9,542 nucleotides of DNA from Bacillota bacterium (GCA_021848765.1 JAJZTU010000118.1:1-9542); one strand, 5' to 3'; counted from the stretch's first letter, positions 1 to 7,154 are shown. The notes: generated by a model not told the origin, from the sequence alone. A program made the numbers and translations.

Positions 1-1176
1 CATGGTGATGCTACCGGTGGAGAAATCCACAGTACCCTGGTTAGAGAGGTGCGCCGGGAAGGCTTGGTCCACATCAGGGAAGATCATTTCGTAGTAGACC
101 TGCTGACTGATAAAGACAGATGCTTTGGAGTTCTGGCTATAGATGGAAAGGGCAGGCTGGTTGCCTACCTGGCCAAGGTAATAATCCTGGCAACCGGAGG
201 AGCCGGTCGTTTGTTTAAAAATACGACTAATCCGGAGGTGGCCACCGGTGACGGTATAGCCATAGCCTACCGGGCAGGGGCACAACTAATGGATTTGGAG
301 TTTGTGCAGTTTCACCCAACTGCCTTAGCCATTGAGGGAGTTCCGCCTTTTTTGGTATCTGAAGCAGTTCGCGGTGAAGGGGCCTACCTGCGTAACCAGG
401 CCGGGGAACGCTTTATGCCCGGATATCATAAATTGGCTGAACTTGCCCCCAGAGATGTTGTAGCCAGGGCCATCATTGATGAAATGGGCAAAACCCATAG
501 TGAAAGAGTTTACCTGGACCTGTCCCATCTGGATGCGGACAAGGTGAGAAAAAGATTCCCTACTATTACCGCCACTTGTCAAAAGTTTGGGCTGGATATC
601 GCCAAGGACCCTATCCCGGTAGCTCCCTCCGCCCACTACATGATGGGTGGGGTTCGCACCAATCATCATGGCGAAACCAACCTGACCGGTCTGTTTGCCT
701 GTGGTGAGGTTGCTTGCCAGGGCGTGCATGGGGCTAACCGTTTGGCCAGTAATTCTCTTTTGGACGGATTGGTTTTTGGTGACAGGATAATCCGCCGGAG
801 CAAGGCGATAGCCGGTACTCCCATGATTAATGTAGACTATTCGGCGATAAACTATTCCCAGCTCAAGGACCCTGTGCAAGAAGATATTGACCGGCTGTGC
901 CAAAATATCCAGGAAATTATGTGGGAGCAAGTGGGTATTGTGCGGTCGGGAGTAGGCCTCAAGGAAGCATTGGCATTTTTTGGCCGCTGGCAATATCTAT
1001 GCGCCAACCGCAGCATGGATGTGCATAGCCTTGAGGCCATTAATATGCTGACTATCGGGAAACTGATGGCTAAGGCCGCCTTGGTTCGCACAGAGAGCCG
1101 GGGCGGGCATTACCGCATAGATTTCCCTGCCCGGGAGGACGAATTGTGGTCCCGCCACATCGTTTTCCACAGGTAG
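1..1176 (+). CDS. nadB: L-aspartate oxidase NadB, 3' part (5' end outside window)
   Basis: The frame is open from base 1, so the start lies upstream; 391 residues are visible and roughly 140 N-terminal ones, including the FAD dinucleotide-binding GxGxxG, are missing. NadB is a cytosolic flavoprotein that oxidises L-aspartate to iminoaspartate, the first step of de novo NAD synthesis; NadA then condenses the product to quinolinate. Visible family marks, numbered from base 1, are HGDATG at residues 1-6, ATGGAG at 64-69, FVQFHPTA at 101-108, SAHYMMGGV at 210-218, and HGANRLASNSLLDGLVFG at 243-260, which is the FAD-contacting segment. The helical C-terminus carries ESRGGHYR at 365-372. The ANRLASNSLLDGL and HYRIDFP signatures fit NadB better than succinate or fumarate reductase flavoproteins. 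The stop is 16 bases before the nadC ATG, so the two are surely co-transcribed. No sign of decay is visible. Confidence 0.96.
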   Translation, partial: HGDATGGEIHSTLVREVRREGLVHIREDHFVVDLLTDKDRCFGVLAIDGKGRLVAYLAKVIILATGGAGRLFKNTTNPEVATGDGIAIAYRAGAQLMDLEFVQFHPTALAIEGVPPFLVSEAVRGEGAYLRNQAGERFMPGYHKLAELAPRDVVARAIIDEMGKTHSERVYLDLSHLDADKVRKRFPTITATCQKFGLDIAKDPIPVAPSAHYMMGGVRTNHHGETNLTGLFACGEVACQGVHGANRLASNSLLDGLVFGDRIIRRSKAIAGTPMINVDYSAINYSQLKDPVQEDIDRLCQNIQEIMWEQVGIVRSGVGLKEALAFFGRWQYLCANRSMDVHSLEAINMLTIGKLMAKAALVRTESRGGHYRIDFPAREDELWSRHIVFHR

Positions 1177-1192
1177 GACTGAGGTGGATAAC

Positions 1193-2071
1193 ATGGAGTT
1201 ACATAAACTGCATTATTTGGAAGTGGTAAAACGGGCGCTGGCAGAGGATATCGGCTCCGGGGATGTGACGACCAACAGTATTATTCCGCCGGAAGCTACT
1301 ACCAATGGCTACATCTATGCTAAAGAGAACGGCATTGTAGCAGGGTTGCCGGTAGCCGCCCTGGTCTTTGAAACTTTGGATCCCCGGATTGTGTTTACTC
1401 CGCAAAAGCAGGACGGAGACCGGGTGGAGCCCGGTGATGTATTAGCCCAATTAGAGGGACCTGCCCGCAGCATACTTACCGGGGAGCGGGTTGCTTTAAA
1501 CTTGCTTCAGCGCCTCTCCGGGATAGCCACCAAGACCGCCGCTCTGGTAGAGAACCTGACTTATTATAATACAGCGGTAGTAGATACCAGAAAGACTACA
1601 CCAGGCTTGAGGGTTCTGGAAAAATACGCTGTCCGGGTCGGTGGAGGGCAAAACCACCGCTTCGGCCTTTATGATGCGGTCCTGATTAAGGATAATCACA
1701 TTAAGGTTGCCGGGGGAATTAAAAAAGCCATTGCCCTGGCCCGTAAAAATGTCCCCCATACTATGAAAATAGAAGTTGAGGTGGAGGATCTGAAGGGTGT
1801 CCAGGAAGCCTTGGAAGCCAAAGCCGATGTCATCATGCTGGACAATATGGACCTGGAAACCATGCGGGAGGCTGTGAAAATGGTAAACGGCCAAGCCTTG
1901 GTAGAAGCCTCCGGAGGAATTACCGAAGACAGGCTGCTGGAAATAGCCAAAATTGGAGTGGACCTGGTCTCCATGGGGGGATTGACTCATTCGGTTAAGG
2001 CGCTGGATATTAGTTTGGATGTCGGGGAGATAAAGATAAATACGCCCCACGATAATCTTCAAGGGGATTAA
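1193..2071 (+). CDS. nadC: nicotinate-nucleotide pyrophosphorylase (quinolinate phosphoribosyltransferase)
   Basis: NadC converts quinolinate and PRPP to nicotinate mononucleotide, CO2 and pyrophosphate, the last dedicated step of de novo NAD synthesis. The protein is 292 residues, normal for the family. From ATG 1193, the N-terminal domain includes EDIGSGDVTT near residue 18. The barrel carries the substrate-binding motifs DTRKTTPGLR (131-140), GGGQNHR (150-156), KDNH (166-169), IEVEVE (193-198), MLDNM (215-219) and EASGGI (238-243); all the expected Arg, Lys, His, Glu and Asp positions appear present. A GTG at 1184 is in frame three codons upstream, but it lies inside the ribosome site GAGGTGG (1181-1187), so ATG 1193 is the better start. 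It sits directly after nadB in the usual nadB-nadC order. Its last three codons and stop lie in a G-rich tandem repeat that continues to birA. Confidence 0.97.
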   Translation: MELHKLHYLEVVKRALAEDIGSGDVTTNSIIPPEATTNGYIYAKENGIVAGLPVAALVFETLDPRIVFTPQKQDGDRVEPGDVLAQLEGPARSILTGERVALNLLQRLSGIATKTAALVENLTYYNTAVVDTRKTTPGLRVLEKYAVRVGGGQNHRFGLYDAVLIKDNHIKVAGGIKKAIALARKNVPHTMKIEVEVEDLKGVQEALEAKADVIMLDNMDLETMREAVKMVNGQALVEASGGITEDRLLEIAKIGVDLVSMGGLTHSVKALDISLDVGEIKINTPHDNLQGD

Positions 2072-2092
2072 GGGGACAAAGGGGATAGGGGT
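2061..2092 (+). promoter_or_regulatory. G-rich 9-base tandem repeat, potential G-quadruplex over birA ribosome site
   Basis: Three 9-base units run head to tail from 2061: AAGGGGATT, AAGGGGACA and AAGGGGATA, followed by GGGGT. This puts four GGGG tracts at 2063-2066, 2072-2075, 2081-2084 and 2088-2091 with loops of 5, 5 and 3 bases, a textbook G4 pattern on the coding (mRNA) strand. The nadC stop TAA (2069-2071) is inside it, and the last tracts are the only purine-rich sequence that can serve as ribosome site for the birA ATG at 2093. A folded mRNA quadruplex would therefore compete with ribosome binding. The sequence pattern is seen directly; folding and any control of birA translation are inference. 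Confidence 0.55.
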
Positions 2093-3082
2093 ATGAAAAA
2101 AGAGATACTGGCCCTACTCAAGCGCAATCCGGGGGAGTATGTTTCCGGGGAAGATGTCAGCCACCAGTTGTCTGTTTCCCGGACGGCAATCTGGAAGCAC
2201 ATTCAAGCCTTACGGGAAGAAGGATACCAGATTGAGTCCCAGTCCCGCCTGGGCTACCGCTTGCAGGAAGTACCGGATAAACTTTACCCGGAAGAGGTTC
2301 AGGATGGACTCAGCACCAACATTATTGGACAGAGCATTATTTACTATGAGCGCTTGGGTTCCACCAATGACCTGGCTAAAGTGCTGGCAGCTCAGGGAGT
2401 AATTGAAGGGACCGTGGTTGTGGCTGAGGAACAATCCAGTGGGAGAGGACGCCGGGGCAGAGCCTGGGCTTCTCCGGGAGGCCACGGGGTATGGATGTCA
2501 GTGCTGCTCCGGCCAAAGTTGAGTCCGGCCAATGCTCCTAAAATAACCATCATGGCTGCAGTAGCGGTGGTTAGGGCCATTGAAAGGGTCTGCGGGCTAA
2601 AAGTGGGAATTAAATGGCCTAACGATATTGTCTACAAGGGAAAGAAGCTGGCCGGTATTCTTACTGAGATGAGTGCAGAAATTGATTCTATCAACCACAT
2701 CGTTTTGGGGATTGGGACCAATGTGAATGTGCCTTTGGAAGCTTTTCCGGAGGAGATTCAGGAAAAAGGAACTTCCCTGTTGATAGCAACCGGCCAGCAG
2801 GTATCCCGGGTAGCTTATCTCCGGGCGTTGTTGGAAGAACTGGAAGTGGCTTATGTCCAGTTCTGTACCGAGCAGTTCGATACTATCCTGGACGGTTGGC
2901 GGAAACATTCGGTGACCCTGGGAGAAGATGTCCGTGTTGAGGGCATCGGAGAGGTCCTTTTCGGTACAGCTGCCGATATTGACTCTCAAGGGGCACTGCT
3001 GCTTCGCCAGAAGGACGGGGAAATGGTGAAAGTCCTGGCCGGAGATGTTACCCTGCGTAAGGAAGATGGTTCATACTGTTAG
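2093..3082 (+). CDS. birA: bifunctional biotin--[acetyl-CoA carboxylase] ligase / biotin operon repressor BirA
   Basis: BirA makes biotinyl-5'-AMP and transfers biotin to a lysine on carboxylase carrier domains; type II forms also repress biotin genes. The 329-residue protein is type II. An N-terminal winged helix fills about residues 1-60, with LSVSRTAIWKHIQAL as the helix-turn-helix and LGYRL as the wing. The catalytic domain has STN at 90-92, the adenylate loop GRGRRGR at 117-123, HGVWMS at 131-136, KWPNDI at 174-179, the KKLAGIL lysine segment at 184-190 and GIGTNVN at 206-212. A small C-terminal beta domain occupies about 275-322. The start is ATG 2093, 21 bases after nadC; the only upstream ribosome-binding material is the repeated GGGG tract. 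bioY follows 28 bases later, so biotin import and use are paired. No paired BirA operator was found upstream of birA or bioY in this window. Confidence 0.96.
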   Translation: MKKEILALLKRNPGEYVSGEDVSHQLSVSRTAIWKHIQALREEGYQIESQSRLGYRLQEVPDKLYPEEVQDGLSTNIIGQSIIYYERLGSTNDLAKVLAAQGVIEGTVVVAEEQSSGRGRRGRAWASPGGHGVWMSVLLRPKLSPANAPKITIMAAVAVVRAIERVCGLKVGIKWPNDIVYKGKKLAGILTEMSAEIDSINHIVLGIGTNVNVPLEAFPEEIQEKGTSLLIATGQQVSRVAYLRALLEELEVAYVQFCTEQFDTILDGWRKHSVTLGEDVRVEGIGEVLFGTAADIDSQGALLLRQKDGEMVKVLAGDVTLRKEDGSYC

Positions 3083-3110
3083 CAACTTGTTAAGCGGGAG
3101 GAAATCTCAA

Positions 3111-3680
3111 ATGAAAACTCGGGACATGGTTTTGGCTGCCCTGTTTGCGGCCCTGGCTTGTGTCGCTGCAATAATTGTGCGTTTTGGCGGAGCGGCAATG
3201 GTGCCGTTTAGCCTGCTTCCCCTGGTCGTATTTCTGGCAGGGTCCCTGCTCGGCGCCCGGACCGGAGCTATGAGTATGGTAGTGTATATTCTCTTGGGGT
3301 TAACCGGGCTGCCGGTGTTTGCCGCAGCGCCTTTTGGCGGATTTACCTACGTTTTGAAGCCCACCTTTGGATTTCTCCTGGGTTTTGCAGGAGGAGCCTA
3401 TATTACCGGGGCAATGCTCAGACAAAATGCACAGCAGTCTTTCCTGCGCATCATTTTAGCTATGTTAGCAGGCCTTGTGGTCATTTACCTGGTTGGGCTG
3501 CCATATTTGTACGCAATGGTTAACTTCTATCTGGGAAAGGCTATGCCACCTGCCCAGGTCATCAAAGTAGCCTTTATACCTTATATCGGGTTTGACCTGA
3601 TTAAACTTGGCATTGCCGCGGTTATCGCCAAAGGCGTGGGCAACCGGCTGGCTTCGGCCCGGAAAGAAGGTGGCCTATGA
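3111..3680 (+). CDS. bioY: biotin transporter BioY (ECF transporter S component)
   Basis: BioY is the membrane substrate-binding subunit for biotin and usually works with a shared energising module (EcfA, EcfA', EcfT), none of which is encoded here. The 189-residue protein is mostly hydrophobic with about six membrane segments. It has the BioY-like stretch GLTGLPVFAAAPFGG near residues 63-77 followed by a KPTFGFLLGF segment, and a polar RKE C-terminus. The frame is open upstream to an ATG at 3045 inside birA, but ATG 3111 has a good ribosome site, GGGAGGA at 3096-3102, eight bases away, and gives the standard MKTRDMVLAALFAAL beginning. A single TTGTTAA at 3087-3093 resembles half of a BirA operator; no second arm was found, so I do not call an operator. 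The gene overlaps coaX by ATGA at 3677-3680, implying coupled translation. Confidence 0.93.
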   Translation: MKTRDMVLAALFAALACVAAIIVRFGGAAMVPFSLLPLVVFLAGSLLGARTGAMSMVVYILLGLTGLPVFAAAPFGGFTYVLKPTFGFLLGFAGGAYITGAMLRQNAQQSFLRIILAMLAGLVVIYLVGLPYLYAMVNFYLGKAMPPAQVIKVAFIPYIGFDLIKLGIAAVIAKGVGNRLASARKEGGL

Positions 3681-4471
3681 TTCTCGTGTTTGATGTTGGG
3701 AACACTAATATTGTACTTGGGGTCTATGCCGGTGATGAGTTGGTCAGGCATTGGCGCATTGCCACCGACAAGCACAAGACCTCTGATGAGTACGGGATGC
3801 TGATCAACAACCTGTTTGCCCATGGTAAGGTAGAAAGGCATAGTATCGAAGCAGTTGTTATTTCTTCAGTGGTACCGCCTTTGATGGGTACCTTGGAGCG
3901 GATGTCCATCCGCTATTTTGGGATTTTCCCGCTGATAGTGGGGCCGGGAGTTAAGACCGGAATGGCCATTAAGTATGATAATCCCAAGGAAGTAGGAGCG
4001 GACCGGATTGTCAATGCTATTGCCGGTTATGAAACCTACGGCGGTCCGCTGATTATTGTGGACTTTGGTACTGCCACTACTTTTTGCGCCATCTCCAAAC
4101 AAGGGGAATACCTGGGTGGAGCTATTGCACCAGGCATAGGCATTTCCACCGAAGCACTGTTCAACAGGGCGGCTAAGCTGCCGAGGATTGAACTGCTGAA
4201 GCCAAAAACCGTCATCTGCAAAAACACCGTCAGCAGCATGCAGGCCGGAATTATTTACGGTTCTGTAGGCCAGGTGGATGAAATTGTCTCCCGGATGAAA
4301 CAGGAACTGGGCACTGAGGCCTTCGTAGTGGCTACCGGAGGTTTGGCCAAGCTGATGAGCGAGGAATCCCGGACCATCGAAAAGGTGGATTCCTTCCTGA
4401 CTTTGGAAGGTTTGCGGCTTATTTACCACCGCAACAAGGAATACTGGTCCTTCAAGGGGGAGCATGCCTAG
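3677..4471 (+). CDS. coaX: type III pantothenate kinase
   Basis: CoaX phosphorylates pantothenate to 4'-phosphopantothenate, the first step of coenzyme A synthesis. It belongs to the actin/hexokinase-like ASKHA fold, and family members need a monovalent cation and are not inhibited by CoA. At 264 residues the length is normal. The phosphate-1 motif DVGNTN is at residues 6-11 right after the start, SSVVP is at 63-67, the pantothenate-site segment YDNPKEVGADR is at 100-110, the phosphate-2 motif DFGTATT is at 129-135 and GGAIAPGI is at 147-154. The catalytic Asp of GADR and the conserved glycines are present. The ATG overlaps the bioY stop, and the stop TAG abuts the dusB ATG. It is the third cofactor pathway represented in this operon. 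Confidence 0.97.
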   Translation: MILVFDVGNTNIVLGVYAGDELVRHWRIATDKHKTSDEYGMLINNLFAHGKVERHSIEAVVISSVVPPLMGTLERMSIRYFGIFPLIVGPGVKTGMAIKYDNPKEVGADRIVNAIAGYETYGGPLIIVDFGTATTFCAISKQGEYLGGAIAPGIGISTEALFNRAAKLPRIELLKPKTVICKNTVSSMQAGIIYGSVGQVDEIVSRMKQELGTEAFVVATGGLAKLMSEESRTIEKVDSFLTLEGLRLIYHRNKEYWSFKGEHA

Positions 4472-5458
4472 ATGTCCATACGTATTGGCAGCGTGACCCT
4501 GCCTAACCCGGTGATATCTGCACCCATGGCGGGGGTTACCGATAAGCCCTTTCGCATCCTGGCCAAGGAAGCCGGGTGCGGCCTGGTGTGCACTGAAATG
4601 ATTAGCGACATGGCCCTGGTCCACAATAACCAGCGTACCAAAGAAATGCTGGACTTAAACGGGGAAATCACGCCGATCAGCGTTCAGATTTTTGGGTACA
4701 GGCCGGAGGTTATGGCTGACGCGGCTTCCCTTGTGGAAGCTGGGGGAGCGGACATTATTGATATCAATATGGGCTGTCCTGCCCCTAAGATTTGCAAAAA
4801 CAACGAGGGCTGTGCGCTTATGCGCAACTTACCCCTGGCCGGGGAAATCATTGAGGCGGTGGTCCGGAGAGTGAAGGTTCCGGTCACCGTCAAAATGCGT
4901 AAAGGTTGGGACGAGGATAATATTAAAGCAGTAGAACTGGCCCAACTGGCTGAGGAAAAAGGGGCAGCAGCAGTAACTGTTCACGGCCGTACCCGGGGCC
5001 AGTTTTATTCCGGCCAAGCAGATTGGAATATTATTCGCCAGGTAAAAGAGGCTGTGAAGATTCCGGTAATAGGCAACGGGGACATTTGGACAGCTTTGGA
5101 TGCCAAGAGAATGCGGGAACAAACCGGTTGTGACGGGGTCATGATTGGGCGGGCATCCATGGGAAACCCCTGGATTTTTCGGGATGTAGTCCATTTCCTG
5201 GCTACCGGTGAGCAACTGCCGCCTCCGGGACCAAAGGAAAAAATTCTTACGGCTATTCGCCATTTAAACATGCTGGCTGAAGAAAAAGGGGACTGGGTAG
5301 CAGTAAGAGAGATGCGCAAACATGCCTCCTGGTATATCAAGGGCCTCCGGGAAGCAGCCAGGGTCCGGGATAAGCTTATCCAGGCCCAAACCGTACGGGA
5401 GATGCGGTCGGTTCTGGAAGACTACCTGAATCAGTTTGAGCCAATAGGTTGCCGGTAA
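4472..5458 (+). CDS. dusB: tRNA-dihydrouridine synthase (DusB type)
   Basis: Dus enzymes are FMN-dependent and reduce uridines in the tRNA D-loop with NADPH. The 328-residue protein has the TIM-barrel motifs in order: APMAGVTD at 17-24, VQIFG at 71-75, the catalytic NMGCP at 99-103 (Cys102), KMRKGW at 141-146, HGRTR at 171-175, GNGDI at 201-205 and the FMN-phosphate stretch GVMIGRASMGNPWIF at 222-236. A helical C-terminal domain follows. The MSIRIGSVTL start, length and AP(M)AGVTD form fit the DusB group common in Bacillota. ATG 4472 directly follows the coaX stop; a purine-rich AAGGGGGAG near 4454-4462 serves as ribosome site. Oddity: two further cysteines, Cys108 and Cys114, flank the catalytic Cys102 at equal spacing, where most relatives carry Val and Ser. 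This is the last gene before a strong terminator. Confidence 0.95.
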   Translation: MSIRIGSVTLPNPVISAPMAGVTDKPFRILAKEAGCGLVCTEMISDMALVHNNQRTKEMLDLNGEITPISVQIFGYRPEVMADAASLVEAGGADIIDINMGCPAPKICKNNEGCALMRNLPLAGEIIEAVVRRVKVPVTVKMRKGWDEDNIKAVELAQLAEEKGAAAVTVHGRTRGQFYSGQADWNIIRQVKEAVKIPVIGNGDIWTALDAKRMREQTGCDGVMIGRASMGNPWIFRDVVHFLATGEQLPPPGPKEKILTAIRHLNMLAEEKGDWVAVREMRKHASWYIKGLREAARVRDKLIQAQTVREMRSVLEDYLNQFEPIGCR

Positions 5459-5518
5459 CTTGCTTGTTAAGTAGTAAGATTCCCAAAACATAAAAAACAA
5501 TATCCATGATTTCAGGAT

Positions 5519-5539
5519 GCACCCGGGAGGGTGCTTTTT
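5519..5539 (+). terminator. Rho-independent terminator closing the cofactor operon
   Basis: A perfect six-pair stem GCACCC (5519-5524) / GGGTGC (5529-5534) with a four-base GGGA loop is followed at once by TTTTT (5535-5539). It lies 60 bases after the dusB stop on the same strand, where the end of the nadB-dusB transcript is expected. The GC-rich stem plus U-tract makes this a confident call. It also isolates the downstream block from the operon. Confidence 0.88.
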
Positions 5540-5635
5540 AAATGTATAAGAAAGTATAAATTTCAGGCACTACTCAACTAATGCATAGTAGTTCCGCATA
5601 AGTGCAACCCGAGTTCAACCATAAAATAGCTACAA

Positions 5636-5697
5636 ACCCCACGCCTGAGCGCGCAAAGCGCATTCTTAGCGACCCTGCGTTACCGTGGGTGTCAGGG
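5636..5697. repeat. Structured, repeat-like intergenic element
   Basis: Three sets of complementary arms are packed into 60 bases. CCCACG (5638-5643) pairs with CGTGGG (5684-5689). GCGC (5651-5654) pairs with GCGC (5658-5661) around AAA. CCCTG (5673-5677) pairs with CAGGG (5693-5697). The first and third sets interleave in A-B-A'-B' order, so they form either alternative stems or a pseudoknot. The segment is clearly GC-richer than its flanks. Such compact palindromic islands are often dispersed repeats, but only one copy is visible here, so repeat status is inference. Confidence 0.35.
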
Positions 5698-5779
5698 AAC
5701 TTTTCGCATCTTTTTACGTCTAAACTTAATGAGTTTCTTTGAAGCTTCCGTGTTTTTTGACGCAAAGGTTTAGGAACCG

Positions 5780-5822
5780 GCTTGGAAAAAATAAAATTGG
5801 CAAAATTTATAGCTTTCCAAGC
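5780..5822 (+). promoter_or_regulatory. Leader hairpin upstream of lipoprotein gene
   Basis: GCTTGGAAA (5780-5788) and TTTCCAAGC (5814-5822) are a perfect nine-base inverted repeat. A short inner stem ATAAA/TTTAT is possible in the 25-base loop. There is no T-tract after it, so it is not a terminator. It ends about ten bases before the AAAGGAGGA ribosome site (near 5829-5837) of the lipoprotein gene. It could be a 5' leader stem or a dyad bound by a protein. The inverted repeat is seen; its role is unknown. Confidence 0.4.
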
Positions 5823-5842
5823 AGTGAAAAGGAGGAGCGTTA

Positions 5843-7154
5843 ATGCGAAAGGTTTTAGTTTTGGTAGTTCTTATGTTCTTGTTAACAGGCTGCAGTCCCG
5901 GTTCGAAACAAAATACCCTGTTGCCGGAGTTGGCAAGCCTAAGGACCCGGTGGGGCAAAACAATCCACCGAAAAGACCCCGGCAAAAGGAATTGGTTCTT
6001 GAGATTGAAGGCCAGGCGGAAAAAGTTAAAGCCAAACTTTACGAGAGTAAGTGGGGTTATTCAACCTATGTACCGGAGGGTTTCTTAAGTAGCTCAGAAA
6101 ACTGGAATGACAAATTTATATTTGATTTAAACCAAAAGTATTATATGTTATAACCAAAACTGAGGCGGCAGTCGATCAAGATCAGGCCTTGGAACGCTGG
6201 TTGCAAACTGTTAAGTCCTTCCAAGAAAAGAATTATTCAAAAATGTCCGACCCGAGGTGGGTTACAGATCCCCTGGATGGTTTGGAGTTGACAGGCTACA
6301 ATTTGTCCGGGCAGTTTATTAGGGTTATTGTTTTTCAACAGGGTGGTTCAATCTACCAGGTAAACATGTATTATGATGAAGACGGAGAAGAAGGAATGAT
6401 CCCCAGGTTCAATCTAATTTTAAGAGAACTGGTCTTTTTAGGACAGAAGACCGGTAATGTAAAGCAGGAGCACCAATCAGCACAAGAACCCCAACCGGCA
6501 CAGTTTACATTTTTCAAAGTGGCCAAAGAAGACCTGAATGGTGACGGGACTGAAGAAGAAATAAAAATATCAGACATTGATCAAGAAGGGAACTTTGTTC
6601 TAAAGGCAGGTCAGGCATCGGTCAAAGGTAAATTAAAACAAGGCGGTGCCGATGGTTTCGTTATAGTTGATATTGATAAGTCCGATAAGCATAAGGAGGT
6701 AGCTGTCCATACACCTGGGCCCAGCAGTGATGATGAATTCCTAGTTTACGGTTTTGATGGGACAGTGCTCAAAGAAATGGGACGCCTGTCCAGGTGGCCT
6801 AAGTTTACGGGAAATGGAATTGTTTACGTGGACGACTGGATGGGTTTCTGGAGTAAAACCAGTAAATATGTCCTAACCAATCAGAGGATTCTTAAATATG
6901 TTCCCCAGGAATTCTATTCTGTTAACCAGGAGGGTACCGTAAGGGAAAGTTTTGCCCTGCAAAAAAGTAGAACAGATAACAGTGTAGTAGCCAAGTTACA
7001 AAAGGGAAGTAGGATAACCATAGTTTTATGCGCTCCCCCATCTAAAAATTACTACGATGACTGGTTCCTGATTAAGTCTGAAACTAATCTTCTCGGATGG
7101 GCCAAGGGAAGAGATATGTTTGAAAGGGTCGACGGACTAAGTTTTGCCGACTAG
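5843..7154 (+). pseudogene. Lipoprotein with SH3-like C-terminal domain, broken by two frameshifts
   Basis: Three plus-strand frames join into one protein. ATG 5843, after ribosome site AAAGGAGGA, encodes a lipoprotein signal MRKVLVLVVLMFLLTGCS with lipobox LTGC (Cys18). Near 5916-5918 the frame slips: restoring one C to the CCC run gives NTPVAGVGKPKDP and leads into ELVLEIEGQAEKVKAKL. At 6145-6149 a second slip occurs: restoring one G (ATGGTT for ATGTT) joins YYM to VITKTEAAVDQDQ. Repaired, the product is about 437 residues: lipid anchor, a domain with GYSTYVPEGF and FIFDLNQKYY that faintly recalls PsbP/DcrB-like folds, an acidic linker, a DLNGDGTEEE calcium-loop-like repeat with a second DIDKSDKHKE copy, and a C-terminal SH3-like segment ending LLGWAKGRDMF. 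The predicted location is the outer face of the membrane. Function is unknown. Either two real single-base losses or two sequencing errors explain it. Confidence 0.72.
6189..7154 (+). CDS. Largest intact piece of the broken lipoprotein gene (calcium-loop and SH3-like part)
   Basis: This 321-codon stretch would be annotated alone from TTG 6189, but no ribosome site precedes that codon, and coding sense continues upstream in frame to about 6147 (VITKTEAAVDQDQA), so it is the back part of the gene starting at 5843. In its own numbering, residues 1-85 complete the N-terminal domain, 92-105 form a Gln/Pro-rich linker, 115-124 is DLNGDGTEEE with a second Asp-rich loop at 161-170 and YGFDG at 187-191 (FG-GAP or VCBS-like pattern), and about 255-312 resembles a bacterial SH3 domain, with DDWFLIKSETNLLGWAKG at 290-307. 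SH3-like domains on surface proteins often bind peptidoglycan or other wall polymers; here that is only a suggestion. The stop is 60 bases before the next gene, so co-transcription is likely. Confidence 0.5.
   Translation: MERWLQTVKSFQEKNYSKMSDPRWVTDPLDGLELTGYNLSGQFIRVIVFQQGGSIYQVNMYYDEDGEEGMIPRFNLILRELVFLGQKTGNVKQEHQSAQEPQPAQFTFFKVAKEDLNGDGTEEEIKISDIDQEGNFVLKAGQASVKGKLKQGGADGFVIVDIDKSDKHKEVAVHTPGPSSDDEFLVYGFDGTVLKEMGRLSRWPKFTGNGIVYVDDWMGFWSKTSKYVLTNQRILKYVPQEFYSVNQEGTVRESFALQKSRTDNSVVAKLQKGSRITIVLCAPPSKNYYDDWFLIKSETNLLGWAKGRDMFERVDGLSFAD

Larger units (their letters stand above)
5540..5842. other. Non-coding stretch between dusB terminator and lipoprotein gene
   Basis: About 300 bases carry no believable gene. 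A 63-codon minus-strand frame (5574-5765) begins at TTG with no ribosome site and is not accepted. The first part (5541-5635) is AT-rich and unremarkable. A GC-rich structured segment sits at 5636-5697, a pyrimidine-rich stretch at 5698-5760, and a hairpin at 5780-5822 lies just before the ribosome site AAAGGAGGA of the next gene. TTGACG at 5757-5762 resembles a -35 box, but no -10 lies at proper distance. A weak alternative pair is TTGGAA (5782-5787) and TTTATA (5806-5811). A promoter must lie here or nearby, since a terminator precedes it. Confidence 0.6.

Noticed and set aside
3086..3094. BirA operator before bioY
   Set aside because: Only one TTGTTAA half-site is present; no inverted partner at the usual spacing was found, and the gene appears to be internal to the operon.
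5574..5765. Minus-strand frame of 63 codons in the dusB-lipoprotein gap
   Set aside because: It starts at TTG without a ribosome site, overlaps the GC-rich structured element, and its sequence looks like read-through of a repeat rather than a protein.
5916..6149. Programmed ribosomal frameshifting in the lipoprotein gene
   Set aside because: Neither site has a canonical X-XXY-YYZ slippery sequence with a downstream structure, and two separate shifts would be needed; base losses explain the pattern more simply.
5782..6153. Plus-strand 123-codon frame as an independent gene
   Set aside because: It starts at TTG upstream of the true ribosome site and only its second half is coding; that half is the middle part of the frameshifted lipoprotein.
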